Below, one piece after another: positions 1-7,041 of a DNA stretch of 11,551 bases. A program made the position numbers and the translations under genes. Source of the DNA: JACKGW01 sp964586025 (lineage in GTDB: Bacteria; Planctomycetota; PLA2; JAEUHO01); NCBI GenBank assembly GCA_964586025.1, contig CAZPGF010000087.1:1-11551 (forward strand), in the 5' to 3' direction. The notes beneath the pieces were generated by a model. It made no database searches. It was given only the letters and a program-made list of their open reading frames with translations, and was not told the DNA's origin. Every line of letters begins with the position of its first letter. Within the stretch, counting starts at the first letter, position 1.

Positions 1-772
1 CGCGTCCGAACCAACGAACCGACGCCGCCGAACGGAACTTCACGATGTCGAGGGCGGCGACGAGATCCTCGGACGGGACGATCTCGACGATCTCGTCGTG
101 TTCCGTCTCGCCGAGCGCGAACGTCGCGAGTCCCGCGCTCTCGTCGATCGAGACCCGCCACGGCCCCGCGACGAGCGGCAGGCCGCGTCGGATCGCGCGA
201 AACAGGTCGTCGAGCGCGTCGCGCGGCGCGAGGACGTGGGGCGCGCGGCGATCGGTCGCGGGGCGCTCGTCGGCCGCGGCCCCCGCCGCGCGTCGCCGCC
301 ATGCGGCCTCGGCCTCGATCGCCGTGAGTCCGCGGCCCGGATCGTGCGCGAGGGCGGCACCGACCGGCTCCTTGGCGTCGTAGGTCGCAACGAACGCGTC
401 GAGGCGTGCGAGCGATGCGTCGAGCAGGTCGAGCACCGCCGCCCGTGCTTCCTTCACCGGGAGGCGTCCCGCCTCCGCCTCGCGATCGAGCGTCTGCGCC
501 AGGGCGATACGATCGGCGACGCTCTCCGCCGCGACCGTGAGCGGTACCTCGGTGTAGCCGCGTTCGCGATCGCGTATGCGACCCGCGCGCACGTCGGCGA
601 CCGTCGTTCGAATGTCGTCGAGCAACGCCGTCAACGTGGACTCCGCCTCGTTGACGAGCGAGGTCATCCCGACGTCTCGGTACGCGAGGCGGCGCTCGGT
701 CCGCGTGTCGCGGATCCGCCGCGCGAAGCGCAGCGCCCGATCCCGTGCAAGGAAGAACGCGGGGGCGTCCAT
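1..772 (-). CDS. Uncharacterised protein, 3' end outside window
   Basis: A minus-strand reading frame is open from an ATG at 772 to the left edge, giving 257 codons with no stop; the C-terminus lies outside the window. Nearly every third base is G or C and the translation is balanced and protein-like (starts MDAPAFFLARDRALRFARR), whereas the other frames here give Arg/Ser-rich shadow translations. I do not recognise the family. The visible part is highly charged and mostly helix-favouring, with Ala/Arg/Glu/Asp-rich stretches around residues 40-165, and has no signal peptide or membrane segment, so it is probably cytoplasmic. The gene is divergent from polA, with 77 bp between the start codons. 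A later Met at residue 36 is an alternative start, but 772 has a -10-like hexamer 7 nt upstream and no Shine-Dalgarno, which fits a leaderless start. That the frame is real is well supported; its function is unknown. Confidence 0.78.
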   Translation of the reverse strand, partial: MDAPAFFLARDRALRFARRIRDTRTERRLAYRDVGMTSLVNEAESTLTALLDDIRTTVADVRAGRIRDRERGYTEVPLTVAAESVADRIALAQTLDREAEAGRLPVKEARAAVLDLLDASLARLDAFVATYDAKEPVGAALAHDPGRGLTAIEAEAAWRRRAAGAAADERPATDRRAPHVLAPRDALDDLFRAIRRGLPLVAGPWRVSIDESAGLATFALGETEHDEIVEIVPSEDLVAALDIVKFRSAASVRWFGR

Positions 773-779
773 CGGCGGG

Positions 780-785
780 ATGCTA
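780..785 (-). promoter_or_regulatory. Candidate -10 element of the 772 gene (leaderless)
   Basis: On the minus strand the hexamer TAGCAT ends 7 nt before the ATG at 772, the distance at which transcription would begin on or next to the start codon. There is no purine-rich Shine-Dalgarno sequence between them and no convincing -35 box. The same octamer TGTAGCAT recurs at 9234-9241. This is a pattern-based inference only. Confidence 0.4.
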
Positions 786-833
786 CAGGCGGCTCGCTTC
801 GGGCGGGACCTCGCGCCTGTCGGTCGTCCGCGC

Positions 834-839
834 GACAAT
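834..839 (+). promoter_or_regulatory. Candidate -10 element of polA
   Basis: GACAAT lies 10 nt before the chosen polA ATG, in a stretch that is otherwise almost pure G and C. No Shine-Dalgarno sequence precedes the ATG, so a very short leader or leaderless transcript is possible. No good -35 box is visible. The element lies in the 77-bp spacer shared with the divergent gene at 772. Confidence 0.3.
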
Positions 840-849
840 CCGCGGCCCG

Positions 850-3657
850 ATGGCCGCGCCGCGCACCGCCTCCGACCGCCCCCGTCTGTTCCTCCTCGAC
901 GGGATGGCGCTCGCGTACCGCGCGCACTTCGCGCTCCTGCGCAGCCCGCTGACGAACGCGAGCGGTGCGGCCACGGGCGCGGTGTTCGGCTTCCTGAGCA
1001 CGCTCGACCGCATCCTCGAGGACGAACGACCCGACCACGTCGTCGTGGTGTTCGACGCCCCCGAGCCGACGTTCCGGCACGAGCTCTATCCCGAGTACAA
1101 GGCGACGCGCGACAAGATGCCGGACGAACTCGTCCCCCAGCTCGCGTGGATTCGCCGCGCGGTGGACGGGCTCGGCCTGCCGTTCCTCGCGATCCCCGGA
1201 TTCGAAGCGGACGACGTGATCGGAACGCTCGCCCGGCGCGGCGAGGCCGCCGGGCTCGACGTGTGGATCGTCTCCGGCGACAAGGACATGCTCCAACTCG
1301 TCGGCGATCACGTCCGCCTCTACAACGTGTTGAAGCCGGGCCAGTCCGAGGTCGATCTCGTCGGGCGCGACGAGACGATCGCGAAGTTCGGCGTTCCGCC
1401 CGAGCAGGTGATCGACGTCCTCGGCCTGATGGGGGACACGAGCGACAACGTTCCCGGGGTGCCGCACGTCGGCGAGAAGACCGCGACCAAGCTCGTGCAG
1501 GAGCACGGCTCCCTCGACGCGGTCCTCGCCGCGGCCGAGTCGATCCCGCAGAGGCGTCTCCGCGAGAACCTGATCGCGTTCGCGGACCAGGCGCGCTTGA
1601 GTCGGGACCTCGTCACCATTCGCACCGACGTGCCCGTGCCCTCGCCCGAGGAGCTCGCGCACCGCCCGCGCGACGTCGTCGCGCTCCGCGCTCTCTACGC
1701 CGAACTCGACTTCCGCGGGCGTCTCGAGCGTCTGGAGGCCGTCGGCGGCGAGTCCGGCCTCGGCCGGGTCGCGTACCACCTCGTGGACACCCCCGCGAAG
1801 GTGAAGCGCCTCGCGCAGGACCTCGCGGCGACCCGCTCGACCGGCGGGTTCGCGTTCGACACCGAGACGACCGGGCTCGACCCCCTGCGCGCGGACCTAG
1901 TCGGTCTGTCCTTCGCCTGGAAGGAAGGCGAGGCGTGGTACGTGCCGGTCAACCTCGATCCGCCGATGTTCGGCGGCGCGATCGCGCGCGAGCGCGCCGA
2001 GGGGTCGCTGTTCGACGCGCCCTCGACGAGCGACGACATCCGGGCGGTCCTCGAGTTGCTGCGCGGTCCGCTGGAGGATCCGGCGGTCCCGAAGTGCGGC
2101 CAGAACATGAAGTACGACGTCCACGTCCTCGCCCATCACGGCGTCGAGGTGCGCGGACTCGACTTCGACACGATGATCGCGAGCTTCTGCGTCGATCCGG
2201 GCAGCCGGATCCACAACCTCGACGGCCTCGCGCTGCGCCGGCTCGGCATCAAGAAGATCCCCACGACCGACCTGATCGGGAAGGGAAAGGATCAGATCTC
2301 GATGCGCGAGGTGCCCGTCGCGGACGTCTGTCGATACGCCTGCGAGGACGCCGACGTCACGTGGCGGCTCCGCGGGAATCTCGCACCCGAACTCGTCGAG
2401 CGCGAGGTGGACCGCGTGTTCCGCACCACGGAGATGCCGCTCCTGCCGGTGCTCGTGCGGATGGAACGCAACGGGATCCGTCTCGATCGCGCCCTCCTCG
2501 AAGCGCAGGGCCGCGACCTCGAGTCGCGCATCGCGGCGGTCGAAAGGGAGATCGCCGAGTGCGCCGGCGAGGAGTTCAACGTCCGCTCCACCCGCGACCT
2601 GGGACGGATCCTCTTCGAGAAGTTGAAGGTCCACGAGCACGAGGCGGTCGCCCGCCGTCGGCCGCGCAAGACGGCGAAGGGAACCGGCTACGCGACCGAC
2701 GAAGAGACCATGGAAGAGCTGGCGGTCGGCCATCCGCTGCCGCGTCTCGTGCTGACCTACCGCAGCCTCGCGAAGTTGAAGAGCACCTACGTCGATACGC
2801 TGCCGGGCTTCGTCAACCCCGACACCGGTCGCATCCACACCTCGTACAGCCAGATCGCCGCCGCCACGGGTCGGCTCGCCTCGAGCGATCCGAATCTCCA
2901 GAACATCCCGATCCGCACGTCGGAAGGACGCGCGATCCGCGAAGCGTTCGTCGCCGACCCTGGGCACGTGTTCGTGTCGGCCGACTACAGCCAGGTGGAA
3001 CTTCGGCTGCTCGCGCACCTCTCCGGCGACGAGAACCTGATCGCGGCGTTCCGTTCCGGTGCCGACGTGCATCGGTCCACGGCCGCGCGGATCTTCAAGG
3101 TGGCCGAGTCGGACGTCACGCCGGACCTGCGCGGCCGCGCCAAGGCGATCAACTTCGGCGTGATCTACGGCATGGGACCGCAGCGCCTCGCGCGCGAGAC
3201 GCACGTCACCATGCTCGAGGCCAAGAAGTTCATCGAGGACTACTTCGCGACCTACCCGCGGGTCCGCGCCTGGCTCGACGAGACGGTCGCCGAGGCGCGT
3301 CGCTCAGGCTACGTGACGACGCTGCTCGGCCGACGCCGCTACCTGCCGGGCCTGCTCGACGACGATCCGCGACTCCGCGTCCAGGCCGAGAACGTCGCCG
3401 TGAACACGCCGGTCCAGGGCACGGCGGCCGACGCGATCAAGCTCGCGATGATCCGCATCCACGAGCGGCTCGAAGCCAAGGCGCCCACGACGAGGATGCT
3501 GCTCCAGATCCACGACGAACTGCTGTTCGAAGTGCCGGAGCGCGACCGCGAACGGGTGACCGCGCTCGTCGTCGAGGCGATGGAGGGCGCCATCCCGCTC
3601 GACGTGCCCCTGAAGGTGGATGTCGGTCACGGCCGGAACTGGTCCGAGGCGCACTGA
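850..3657 (+). CDS. polA: DNA polymerase I
   Basis: DNA polymerase I of 935 residues, close to the 928 of E. coli, which fills gaps and removes RNA primers in replication and repair. The N-terminal 5' nuclease domain (about 12-300) has the first metal aspartate D17 in FLLDG and an EADDVIGT motif. The 3'-5' exonuclease domain (about 315-530) keeps its acidic residues: D337 and E339 in DTETTG, and Y496 and D500 in YACEDAD, so proofreading should be active. The polymerase domain has motif A with D712 (ADYSQVELR), motif B with R761, K765, F769 and Y773 (RAKAINFGVIYG), and motif C with D889 (QIHDELLFE); each of these sits about seven residues later than in E. coli. The start at 850 places homology from residue 12. 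An in-frame upstream ATG at 745 is rejected because its extension would run into the divergent gene and looks non-coding. Transcribed alone. Confidence 0.98.
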   Translation: MAAPRTASDRPRLFLLDGMALAYRAHFALLRSPLTNASGAATGAVFGFLSTLDRILEDERPDHVVVVFDAPEPTFRHELYPEYKATRDKMPDELVPQLAWIRRAVDGLGLPFLAIPGFEADDVIGTLARRGEAAGLDVWIVSGDKDMLQLVGDHVRLYNVLKPGQSEVDLVGRDETIAKFGVPPEQVIDVLGLMGDTSDNVPGVPHVGEKTATKLVQEHGSLDAVLAAAESIPQRRLRENLIAFADQARLSRDLVTIRTDVPVPSPEELAHRPRDVVALRALYAELDFRGRLERLEAVGGESGLGRVAYHLVDTPAKVKRLAQDLAATRSTGGFAFDTETTGLDPLRADLVGLSFAWKEGEAWYVPVNLDPPMFGGAIARERAEGSLFDAPSTSDDIRAVLELLRGPLEDPAVPKCGQNMKYDVHVLAHHGVEVRGLDFDTMIASFCVDPGSRIHNLDGLALRRLGIKKIPTTDLIGKGKDQISMREVPVADVCRYACEDADVTWRLRGNLAPELVEREVDRVFRTTEMPLLPVLVRMERNGIRLDRALLEAQGRDLESRIAAVEREIAECAGEEFNVRSTRDLGRILFEKLKVHEHEAVARRRPRKTAKGTGYATDEETMEELAVGHPLPRLVLTYRSLAKLKSTYVDTLPGFVNPDTGRIHTSYSQIAAATGRLASSDPNLQNIPIRTSEGRAIREAFVADPGHVFVSADYSQVELRLLAHLSGDENLIAAFRSGADVHRSTAARIFKVAESDVTPDLRGRAKAINFGVIYGMGPQRLARETHVTMLEAKKFIEDYFATYPRVRAWLDETVAEARRSGYVTTLLGRRRYLPGLLDDDPRLRVQAENVAVNTPVQGTAADAIKLAMIRIHERLEAKAPTTRMLLQIHDELLFEVPERDRERVTALVVEAMEGAIPLDVPLKVDVGHGRNWSEAH

Positions 3658-3678
3658 CGACCGTGCGCGCGGAACGGG

Positions 3679-3705
3679 CGGGCGGGGCTTCGGCGGCGCC
3701 GCCCG
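3679..3705 (+). terminator. GC-rich hairpin after polA, possible terminator
   Basis: CGGGCGG (3679-3685) pairs with CCGCCCG (3699-3705) around a 13-nt loop, 21 nt after the polA stop. The loop side also contains the 12-bp palindrome GGCGGCGCCGCC (3692-3703), so alternative foldings exist. There is no T-tract, so intrinsic termination is not demonstrated; such repeats are also easily formed by chance at this GC content. Confidence 0.35.
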
Positions 3706-3746
3706 ACCCACGCTTGCAACGGACGAACGTCCCAACGTGATGCGAA

Positions 3747-3766
3747 CAACCGTTTCCGCACGGTTG
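3747..3766. promoter_or_regulatory. Inverted repeat overlapping the -35 box
   Basis: CAACCG (3747-3752) and CGGTTG (3761-3766) are perfect 6-bp arms with an 8-bp centre. The right arm overlaps the first three bases of the -35 box (3764-3769) of the 84-residue gene, the usual place for a repressor operator. It could instead be a weak hairpin at the end of a long polA transcript. Confidence 0.4.
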
Positions 3767-3793
3767 GATGCCGAGGCCGGCATGCGCTAGGCT
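3764..3793 (+). promoter_or_regulatory. Promoter of the 84-residue gene
   Basis: A -35 box TTGGAT (3764-3769), an 18-bp spacer and a -10 box TAGGCT (3788-3793) form the second-best promoter in the window. The -10 box ends 6 nt before the ATG at 3800, so the transcript would start at or beside the start codon (leaderless). No Shine-Dalgarno sequence is present. Confidence 0.6.
3768..3783. promoter_or_regulatory. Inverted repeat in the promoter spacer
   Basis: ATGCCG (3768-3773) and CGGCAT (3778-3783) are perfect arms around AGGC, lying almost exactly between the -35 and -10 boxes. Binding of a dimeric regulator here would block or distort the promoter. Whether a regulator binds is unknown. 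Confidence 0.4.
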
Positions 3794-3799
3794 TCGGAC

Positions 3800-4054
3800 A
3801 TGACGACGCGCGACCCCGCTCGCTCCCCTCTCCGCCACGGCGGCCTCCTCGGTGTCGGACTCGACGGCGACGACGGCCACCGCCGCGTGACGACCGGCTC
3901 GGAGTTCCTGCTGATCGGGGGCTCGGCCGAGACGCACGAACGGATGCAGGATCTCGTGATGCGGATGCGCGAGGCGCTGAAGCGCCGCGGGCGGACGTTC
4001 GCCGAACTCACCGCCCGCGAGTTCCAGGACCTGACCGACGAAACGGTGTCCTGA
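3800..4054 (+). CDS. Small uncharacterised protein (84 residues)
   Basis: An 84-residue soluble protein with no signal peptide, membrane segment or cysteine. The N-terminal third is Gly/Asp-rich (GGLLGVGLDGDDGHRR). The centre is GSEFLLIGGSAETHERMQ, and the rest is a charged amphipathic helix (about 50-66) followed by a short acidic tail. The pattern of a beta-strand then a helix with ETHERMQ looks like a conserved domain, and I have a vague sense of similar small hypothetical proteins in other high-GC environmental bacteria, but I cannot name a family. The start is well supported: TTGGAT and TAGGCT boxes with the ATG 6 nt after the -10. It stands alone between polA and the acyl-CoA dehydrogenase gene, with its own dyad-bearing promoter and a hairpin just after its stop, so it is probably a separately regulated single-gene unit. 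Confidence 0.75.
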   Translation: MTTRDPARSPLRHGGLLGVGLDGDDGHRRVTTGSEFLLIGGSAETHERMQDLVMRMREALKRRGRTFAELTAREFQDLTDETVS

Positions 4055-4056
4055 CC

Positions 4057-4072
4057 CGGCGCCTCCGCGCCG
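4057..4072 (+). terminator. Short hairpin after the 84-residue gene
   Basis: CGGCGC (4057-4062) pairs with GCGCCG (4067-4072) around a CTCC loop, starting 3 nt after the stop codon. It is a compact, stable stem in a plausible terminator position, but no T-run follows. Confidence 0.4.
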
Positions 4073-4089
4073 CCGGTCGGGCACTTCCG

Positions 4090-4146
4090 CCCTCGGTGGC
4101 CGCGAGGCGCGCCGGCCCTAGACTGCCCGGCCCTCGGTGGGCGAGG
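4090..4146. promoter_or_regulatory. Repeated dyad flanking a -10 box upstream of the acyl-CoA operon
   Basis: Two copies of the unit CCCTCGGTGG followed by GCGAGGC begin at 4090 and 4131; the first copy has two extra bases (CC) inside. Each copy is itself an inverted repeat, CCTCG with CGAGG, with centres of 7 bp (4091-4107) and 5 bp (4132-4146). Between them lies TAGACT (4119-4124), a good -10 candidate that would give a leader of about 33 nt; no clear -35 box is seen. The arrangement suits a pair of operator sites for a regulator of the downstream genes, or two leader hairpins. This is inference from position and symmetry. Confidence 0.45.
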
Positions 4147-4163
4147 CATGAGGACCGGACGCA

Positions 4164-5021
4164 ATGCAGATCCAGACGGTAGGCGTGGTCGGATGCGGCC
4201 TGATGGGCTCGGGGATCGCGCAGATCGCGGCCCAGGCGGGCCTCAAGGTGCGGGTGCTGGAGGTGGATGAGGGCGCGCTCGCGAAGGGCAAGGGGCGCAT
4301 CGAGGGCTTCCTCGGCAAGGCGGTCGAAAAGGGCAAGATGACCGCCGAGCAGGTCGGCGACGTCCTCGGCCGGATCGCCTTCACGACGAAGCGTCCCGAC
4401 ATGAAGGACTGCGACCTCGTGATCGAGGCGATCGTCGAGAACCTCGCGGTCAAGCAGGAGCTGTTCCGGGCCCTCGACGGCATCTGCCCCGCGCACACGA
4501 TCTTCGCGTCGAACACCTCCTCGCTCGCGATCGGCGACATGGCCGCCGCGACGAAGCGACCGGAGCGGTTCGTCGGCCTGCACTTCTTCAATCCGGTTCC
4601 GTTGATGAAGCTCGTCGAGGTCGTGCGCACGCTCGACACGAACGACGAAGCATTCGGCGCCGCGTGCGAGTTCGGCGCGACCGTCGGCAAGACGGTCGTC
4701 CGCGCGAAGGACAGCCCCGGCTTCGTCGTGAACCTCCTGCTCGTGCCGTACCTGCTCGACGCGATTCGCGCGCTCGAGTCGGGCGTCGCCACGAAGGAGG
4801 ACATCGACGCCGGGATGAAACTCGGGTGCGGATACCCGATGGGTCCGTTCGAGCTGCTCGACTTCGTCGGGCTGGACACGACGCTCTACATCGCGGACAT
4901 CATGTTCCACGAGTTCAAGGAGTTCCGCTACTCGGCGCCGCCGATGCTGCGGCGTCTCGTCGCGGCGGGCCGACACGGGCGCAAGTCGGGCCGCGGGTTC
5001 TACGACTACCGTCGCGCGTGA
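4164..5021 (+). CDS. 3-hydroxyacyl-CoA (3-hydroxybutyryl-CoA) dehydrogenase
   Basis: A 285-residue monofunctional 3-hydroxyacyl-CoA dehydrogenase that oxidises (S)-3-hydroxyacyl-CoA to 3-oxoacyl-CoA with NAD, the third step of beta-oxidation. It can run in reverse in butyrate or polyester metabolism. The length matches the stand-alone Hbd/PaaH/FadB2 type, and there is no hydratase fusion. The Rossmann domain has GCGLMG (10-15) and an acidic residue ending strand 2 (EVDEG, around 31). S116-N117 in SNTSS contact substrate, and the catalytic pair is H140 in HFFNPVP with E152 twelve residues later. The C-terminal helical domain follows DSPGFVVN (N190). Residue 191 is Leu, where many homologues have Arg. 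A GAGG lies 10 nt before the ATG. The enoyl-CoA hydratase gene follows after 31 bp, so the two form an operon. The exact chain-length preference cannot be read from sequence; hbd is the likely name. Confidence 0.95.
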   Translation: MQIQTVGVVGCGLMGSGIAQIAAQAGLKVRVLEVDEGALAKGKGRIEGFLGKAVEKGKMTAEQVGDVLGRIAFTTKRPDMKDCDLVIEAIVENLAVKQELFRALDGICPAHTIFASNTSSLAIGDMAAATKRPERFVGLHFFNPVPLMKLVEVVRTLDTNDEAFGAACEFGATVGKTVVRAKDSPGFVVNLLLVPYLLDAIRALESGVATKEDIDAGMKLGCGYPMGPFELLDFVGLDTTLYIADIMFHEFKEFRYSAPPMLRRLVAAGRHGRKSGRGFYDYRRA

Positions 5022-5052
5022 GCGACGGTTCCAGCCGTCGCGGGAGGTCGTC

Positions 5053-5835
5053 ATGTCCCTGACGTTCGTCGACTACGAGGTGGATGGCGGTATCGCCACG
5101 ATCACGATCAACCGCCCGGACAAGCTGAACGCGCTGAACGATTCGGTGATGGCCGACATCGATGCCGCGTTCGTCCGCGCCAAGGACGACGCGGCGTGCC
5201 GCGTCGTGATCCTGACCGGCGCGGGGGAGAAGGCGTTCGTCGCGGGCGCCGACATCGGCGAGCTCGCGCAGCAGGACGTCCGCGGCGGGAAAGCGAAGTC
5301 GCTTCGCGGTCAGGCGATCCTGGGACGCATCGAGCACCTCGACAAGCCCGTGGTCGCGATGGTGAACGGCTTCGCGTTCGGCGGCGGACTCGAACTCGCG
5401 CTCGCGTGCCATCTGCGGACGATGGCAGCGGAGACGCGGATCGGCCTACCCGAGGTCGGGCTTTCGATCATCCCGGGCTACGGCGGCACGCAGCGGCTTC
5501 CGCGGATCGTGGGGCGAGGCCGAGCCCTCGAGATGGTCCTCTCGGCGCAACCGATCGACGCCGAGACGGCACTCCGGTTCGGTCTGGTCAACCGGGTCGC
5601 TCCGCGCGCGGAGTTGCGCGCCGCGACCGAGGCACTCGTGAAGCCGATGCTCCAGAACGGCCCGCTCGCGATGGCGGCGGCGGTCGAGTCCGTCCTGCGC
5701 GGGGGCGAAACGTCGCTCGAGGAGGGGCTGCGGATCGAGGCCGATCTGTTCGGCGTGATCTCGAGCACCGCGGACATGCGGGAAGGCCTGAACGCCTTCC
5801 TCGAGAAGCGCAAGCCCGCCTACCGCGCGGTCTGA
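5053..5835 (+). CDS. Enoyl-CoA hydratase (crotonase family)
   Basis: A 260-residue crotonase-fold enzyme that adds water to trans-2-enoyl-CoA to give (S)-3-hydroxyacyl-CoA, the substrate of the enzyme encoded just upstream. Both catalytic glutamates of the hydratase type are present: E114 in GGLELALAC and E134 in LPEVGLS, with the same 20-residue spacing as E144/E164 of rat enoyl-CoA hydratase, which argues against an isomerase-only or hydrolase member. The oxyanion-hole regions are VAGADI (63-68) and FGGG just before E114, and the conserved PGYGGTQRLPR follows. The start is set by a strong Shine-Dalgarno sequence, GGGAGG at 5042-5047, 5 nt before the ATG, so this gene is translated from a leadered operon message. 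The C-terminal region ending EKRKPAYRA is typical of the family's trimer-forming tail. The gene is convergent with the thiolase; the stop codons are 18 bp apart. Confidence 0.95.
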   Translation: MSLTFVDYEVDGGIATITINRPDKLNALNDSVMADIDAAFVRAKDDAACRVVILTGAGEKAFVAGADIGELAQQDVRGGKAKSLRGQAILGRIEHLDKPVVAMVNGFAFGGGLELALACHLRTMAAETRIGLPEVGLSIIPGYGGTQRLPRIVGRGRALEMVLSAQPIDAETALRFGLVNRVAPRAELRAATEALVKPMLQNGPLAMAAAVESVLRGGETSLEEGLRIEADLFGVISSTADMREGLNAFLEKRKPAYRAV

Positions 5836-5853
5836 CGCGGCCGCGCCCCGCGA

Positions 5854-7041
5854 TCAGACCTTCAGGACGACGGCCGCCGCGGTGTCCCCCGCGGCGCATC
5901 CGGCGAAGAGAAGGTGGCCTCCGCCTCGGCGGCGCAGTTCGGCGAGACCCTCGGCGATCAGCCGCGCGCCGGTCGGGCCCTGGGGGTGACCGAAGATCAG
6001 CGACGAACCGCTCGGGTTCATCGCTTCGACGTCGATCCCGAACTCGCGAGCGAAGTAGATGTCGTTCACGGCGAACGGGTTGTGGGTCTTGATCACGGCG
6101 ATGTCGTTGATCGAGAGACCGGCGTGCTTCAGCGCCTGTCGCGCCGCCGGCACGACAGCCTTGGCCATGTACCCCTTCTCGACGCGCGCGCTGCCGTACG
6201 AGAGCAACTGCGCGGGATCGCCGCCACGGGACCACGCCTTCGCGCGATCCTTGGTCGCAACGACGAGGCCCGCGGCGCCGTCCGCCGGATGGGTCTGCGT
6301 GCCGAACGTGATCGTGCCCTCGGGCGCGACCGGCTTCAGCTTCGCGAGGCCCTCGGCGGTCGTCGGGAACACGCCTTCGTCGCCGTCGAGCGAGGCGACG
6401 ACCCGGCGCCCGGTCGGGTTCACCTCGTAGGGCGTCAACAGCACCTCGGCGAGGAGGCCGCTCTCGATGCCCTGCCGATACTGGGCGTACCGATGCAAGG
6501 CGAGCGTGTCCTGCTGTTCGCGCGTGACGCCGGCTTCCCGCGCCACGTTCTCGGCGGTCTCGAGCATCGAGTTGCGCGCCCAGGGGTCGAGGCTGAAGTT
6601 GTCCCAGACCCAGTCTTCGGCGTCGCCCTTGCCGCCCGGCCCGGCCGGGTTCGGATAGAGGAGGTGTGGCCCATTGCTGCACTTGTCGGCCGTCACGACG
6701 ACGGTCGCCTCGCTGCCTCCGAGTTCGACCGAGGCCGCGGCGTGGGCGACCGCGGCGGCCGACGTCGCGCACGCCTGGCTGACCATCGCGCCGGTGATGC
6801 CCGGGGCGCCGATCAGGCCGGCGAGCCAGGGGCCGCCGTAGAAGATGCGCTGGCCGGGGACCGTCCAGCCGTAGACGAGCGCGTCGAAGTCCTTCGCCTC
6901 GATGCCGGCCCGCGCCAGACCCTTCTTCGTCACGTCCGCCGCGAGGTGGACGGTGTGCAGGCCGGCGAGCGAGCCCTGCCATTTCGCGAACGGCGAGGAC
7001 CAAGCGGCACCGGCGGGGACGAACGCCTTCGAGAAGCGCAT
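5854..7041 (-). CDS. Thiolase-family acyltransferase with atypical active-site motif
   Basis: A 395-residue thiolase, the family that cleaves 3-oxoacyl-CoA to acetyl-CoA plus a shortened acyl-CoA or runs the Claisen condensation in reverse. The nucleophile is C91 in SQACATS; the second half has H352 in GHPQGPTGAR and C382 in GCAAGD. METAENVA-like residues (159-166, MLETAENVA) and the following EQQD segment match ordinary thiolases. The usual NEAF motif is replaced by H320-N-P-F, so the asparagine that normally helps hold the catalytic water is His, as in SCP2-type thiolases, and the last motif has GCAAGD in place of C-x-GGG. The substrate may therefore be unusual. The start has GGAG 6 nt upstream and a good promoter. 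It is convergent with the hydratase/dehydrogenase pair and could complete the same pathway, but it is transcribed separately. Thiolase fold certain; substrate not. Confidence 0.92.
   Translation of the reverse strand: MRFSKAFVPAGAAWSSPFAKWQGSLAGLHTVHLAADVTKKGLARAGIEAKDFDALVYGWTVPGQRIFYGGPWLAGLIGAPGITGAMVSQACATSAAAVAHAAASVELGGSEATVVVTADKCSNGPHLLYPNPAGPGGKGDAEDWVWDNFSLDPWARNSMLETAENVAREAGVTREQQDTLALHRYAQYRQGIESGLLAEVLLTPYEVNPTGRRVVASLDGDEGVFPTTAEGLAKLKPVAPEGTITFGTQTHPADGAAGLVVATKDRAKAWSRGGDPAQLLSYGSARVEKGYMAKAVVPAARQALKHAGLSINDIAVIKTHNPFAVNDIYFAREFGIDVEAMNPSGSSLIFGHPQGPTGARLIAEGLAELRRRGGGHLLFAGCAAGDTAAAVVLKV

Noticed and set aside
745..849. N-terminal extension of polA to an upstream ATG
   Set aside because: It would overlap the divergent gene at 772, has an Arg/Ser-rich non-polymerase sequence and would absorb the promoter region.
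98..952. Long plus-strand open frame over the left-end gene
   Set aside because: It is antisense to the better minus-strand frame and overlaps the polA start; its translation is Arg-rich and shadow-like.
1897..3204. Long open frame antisense to polA
   Set aside because: Shadow of polA codons on the other strand; no recognisable motif and no start signal.
576..3740. A plus-strand open frame of more than 1000 codons overlapping polA
   Set aside because: It is an out-of-frame shadow created by high GC: Arg/Pro/Gly repeats and no domains, while polA has all its motifs.
4148..4163. ATG at 4148 as the start of the acyl-CoA dehydrogenase or of a leader peptide
   Set aside because: It is out of frame with the dehydrogenase, and I see no support for translation of a leader peptide.
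3658..4163. Search for RNA genes, a riboswitch or an origin in the least coding-dense part
   Set aside because: Only short dyads, a promoter and the 84-residue gene are visible; no tRNA-like fold, riboswitch core or repeated origin boxes.
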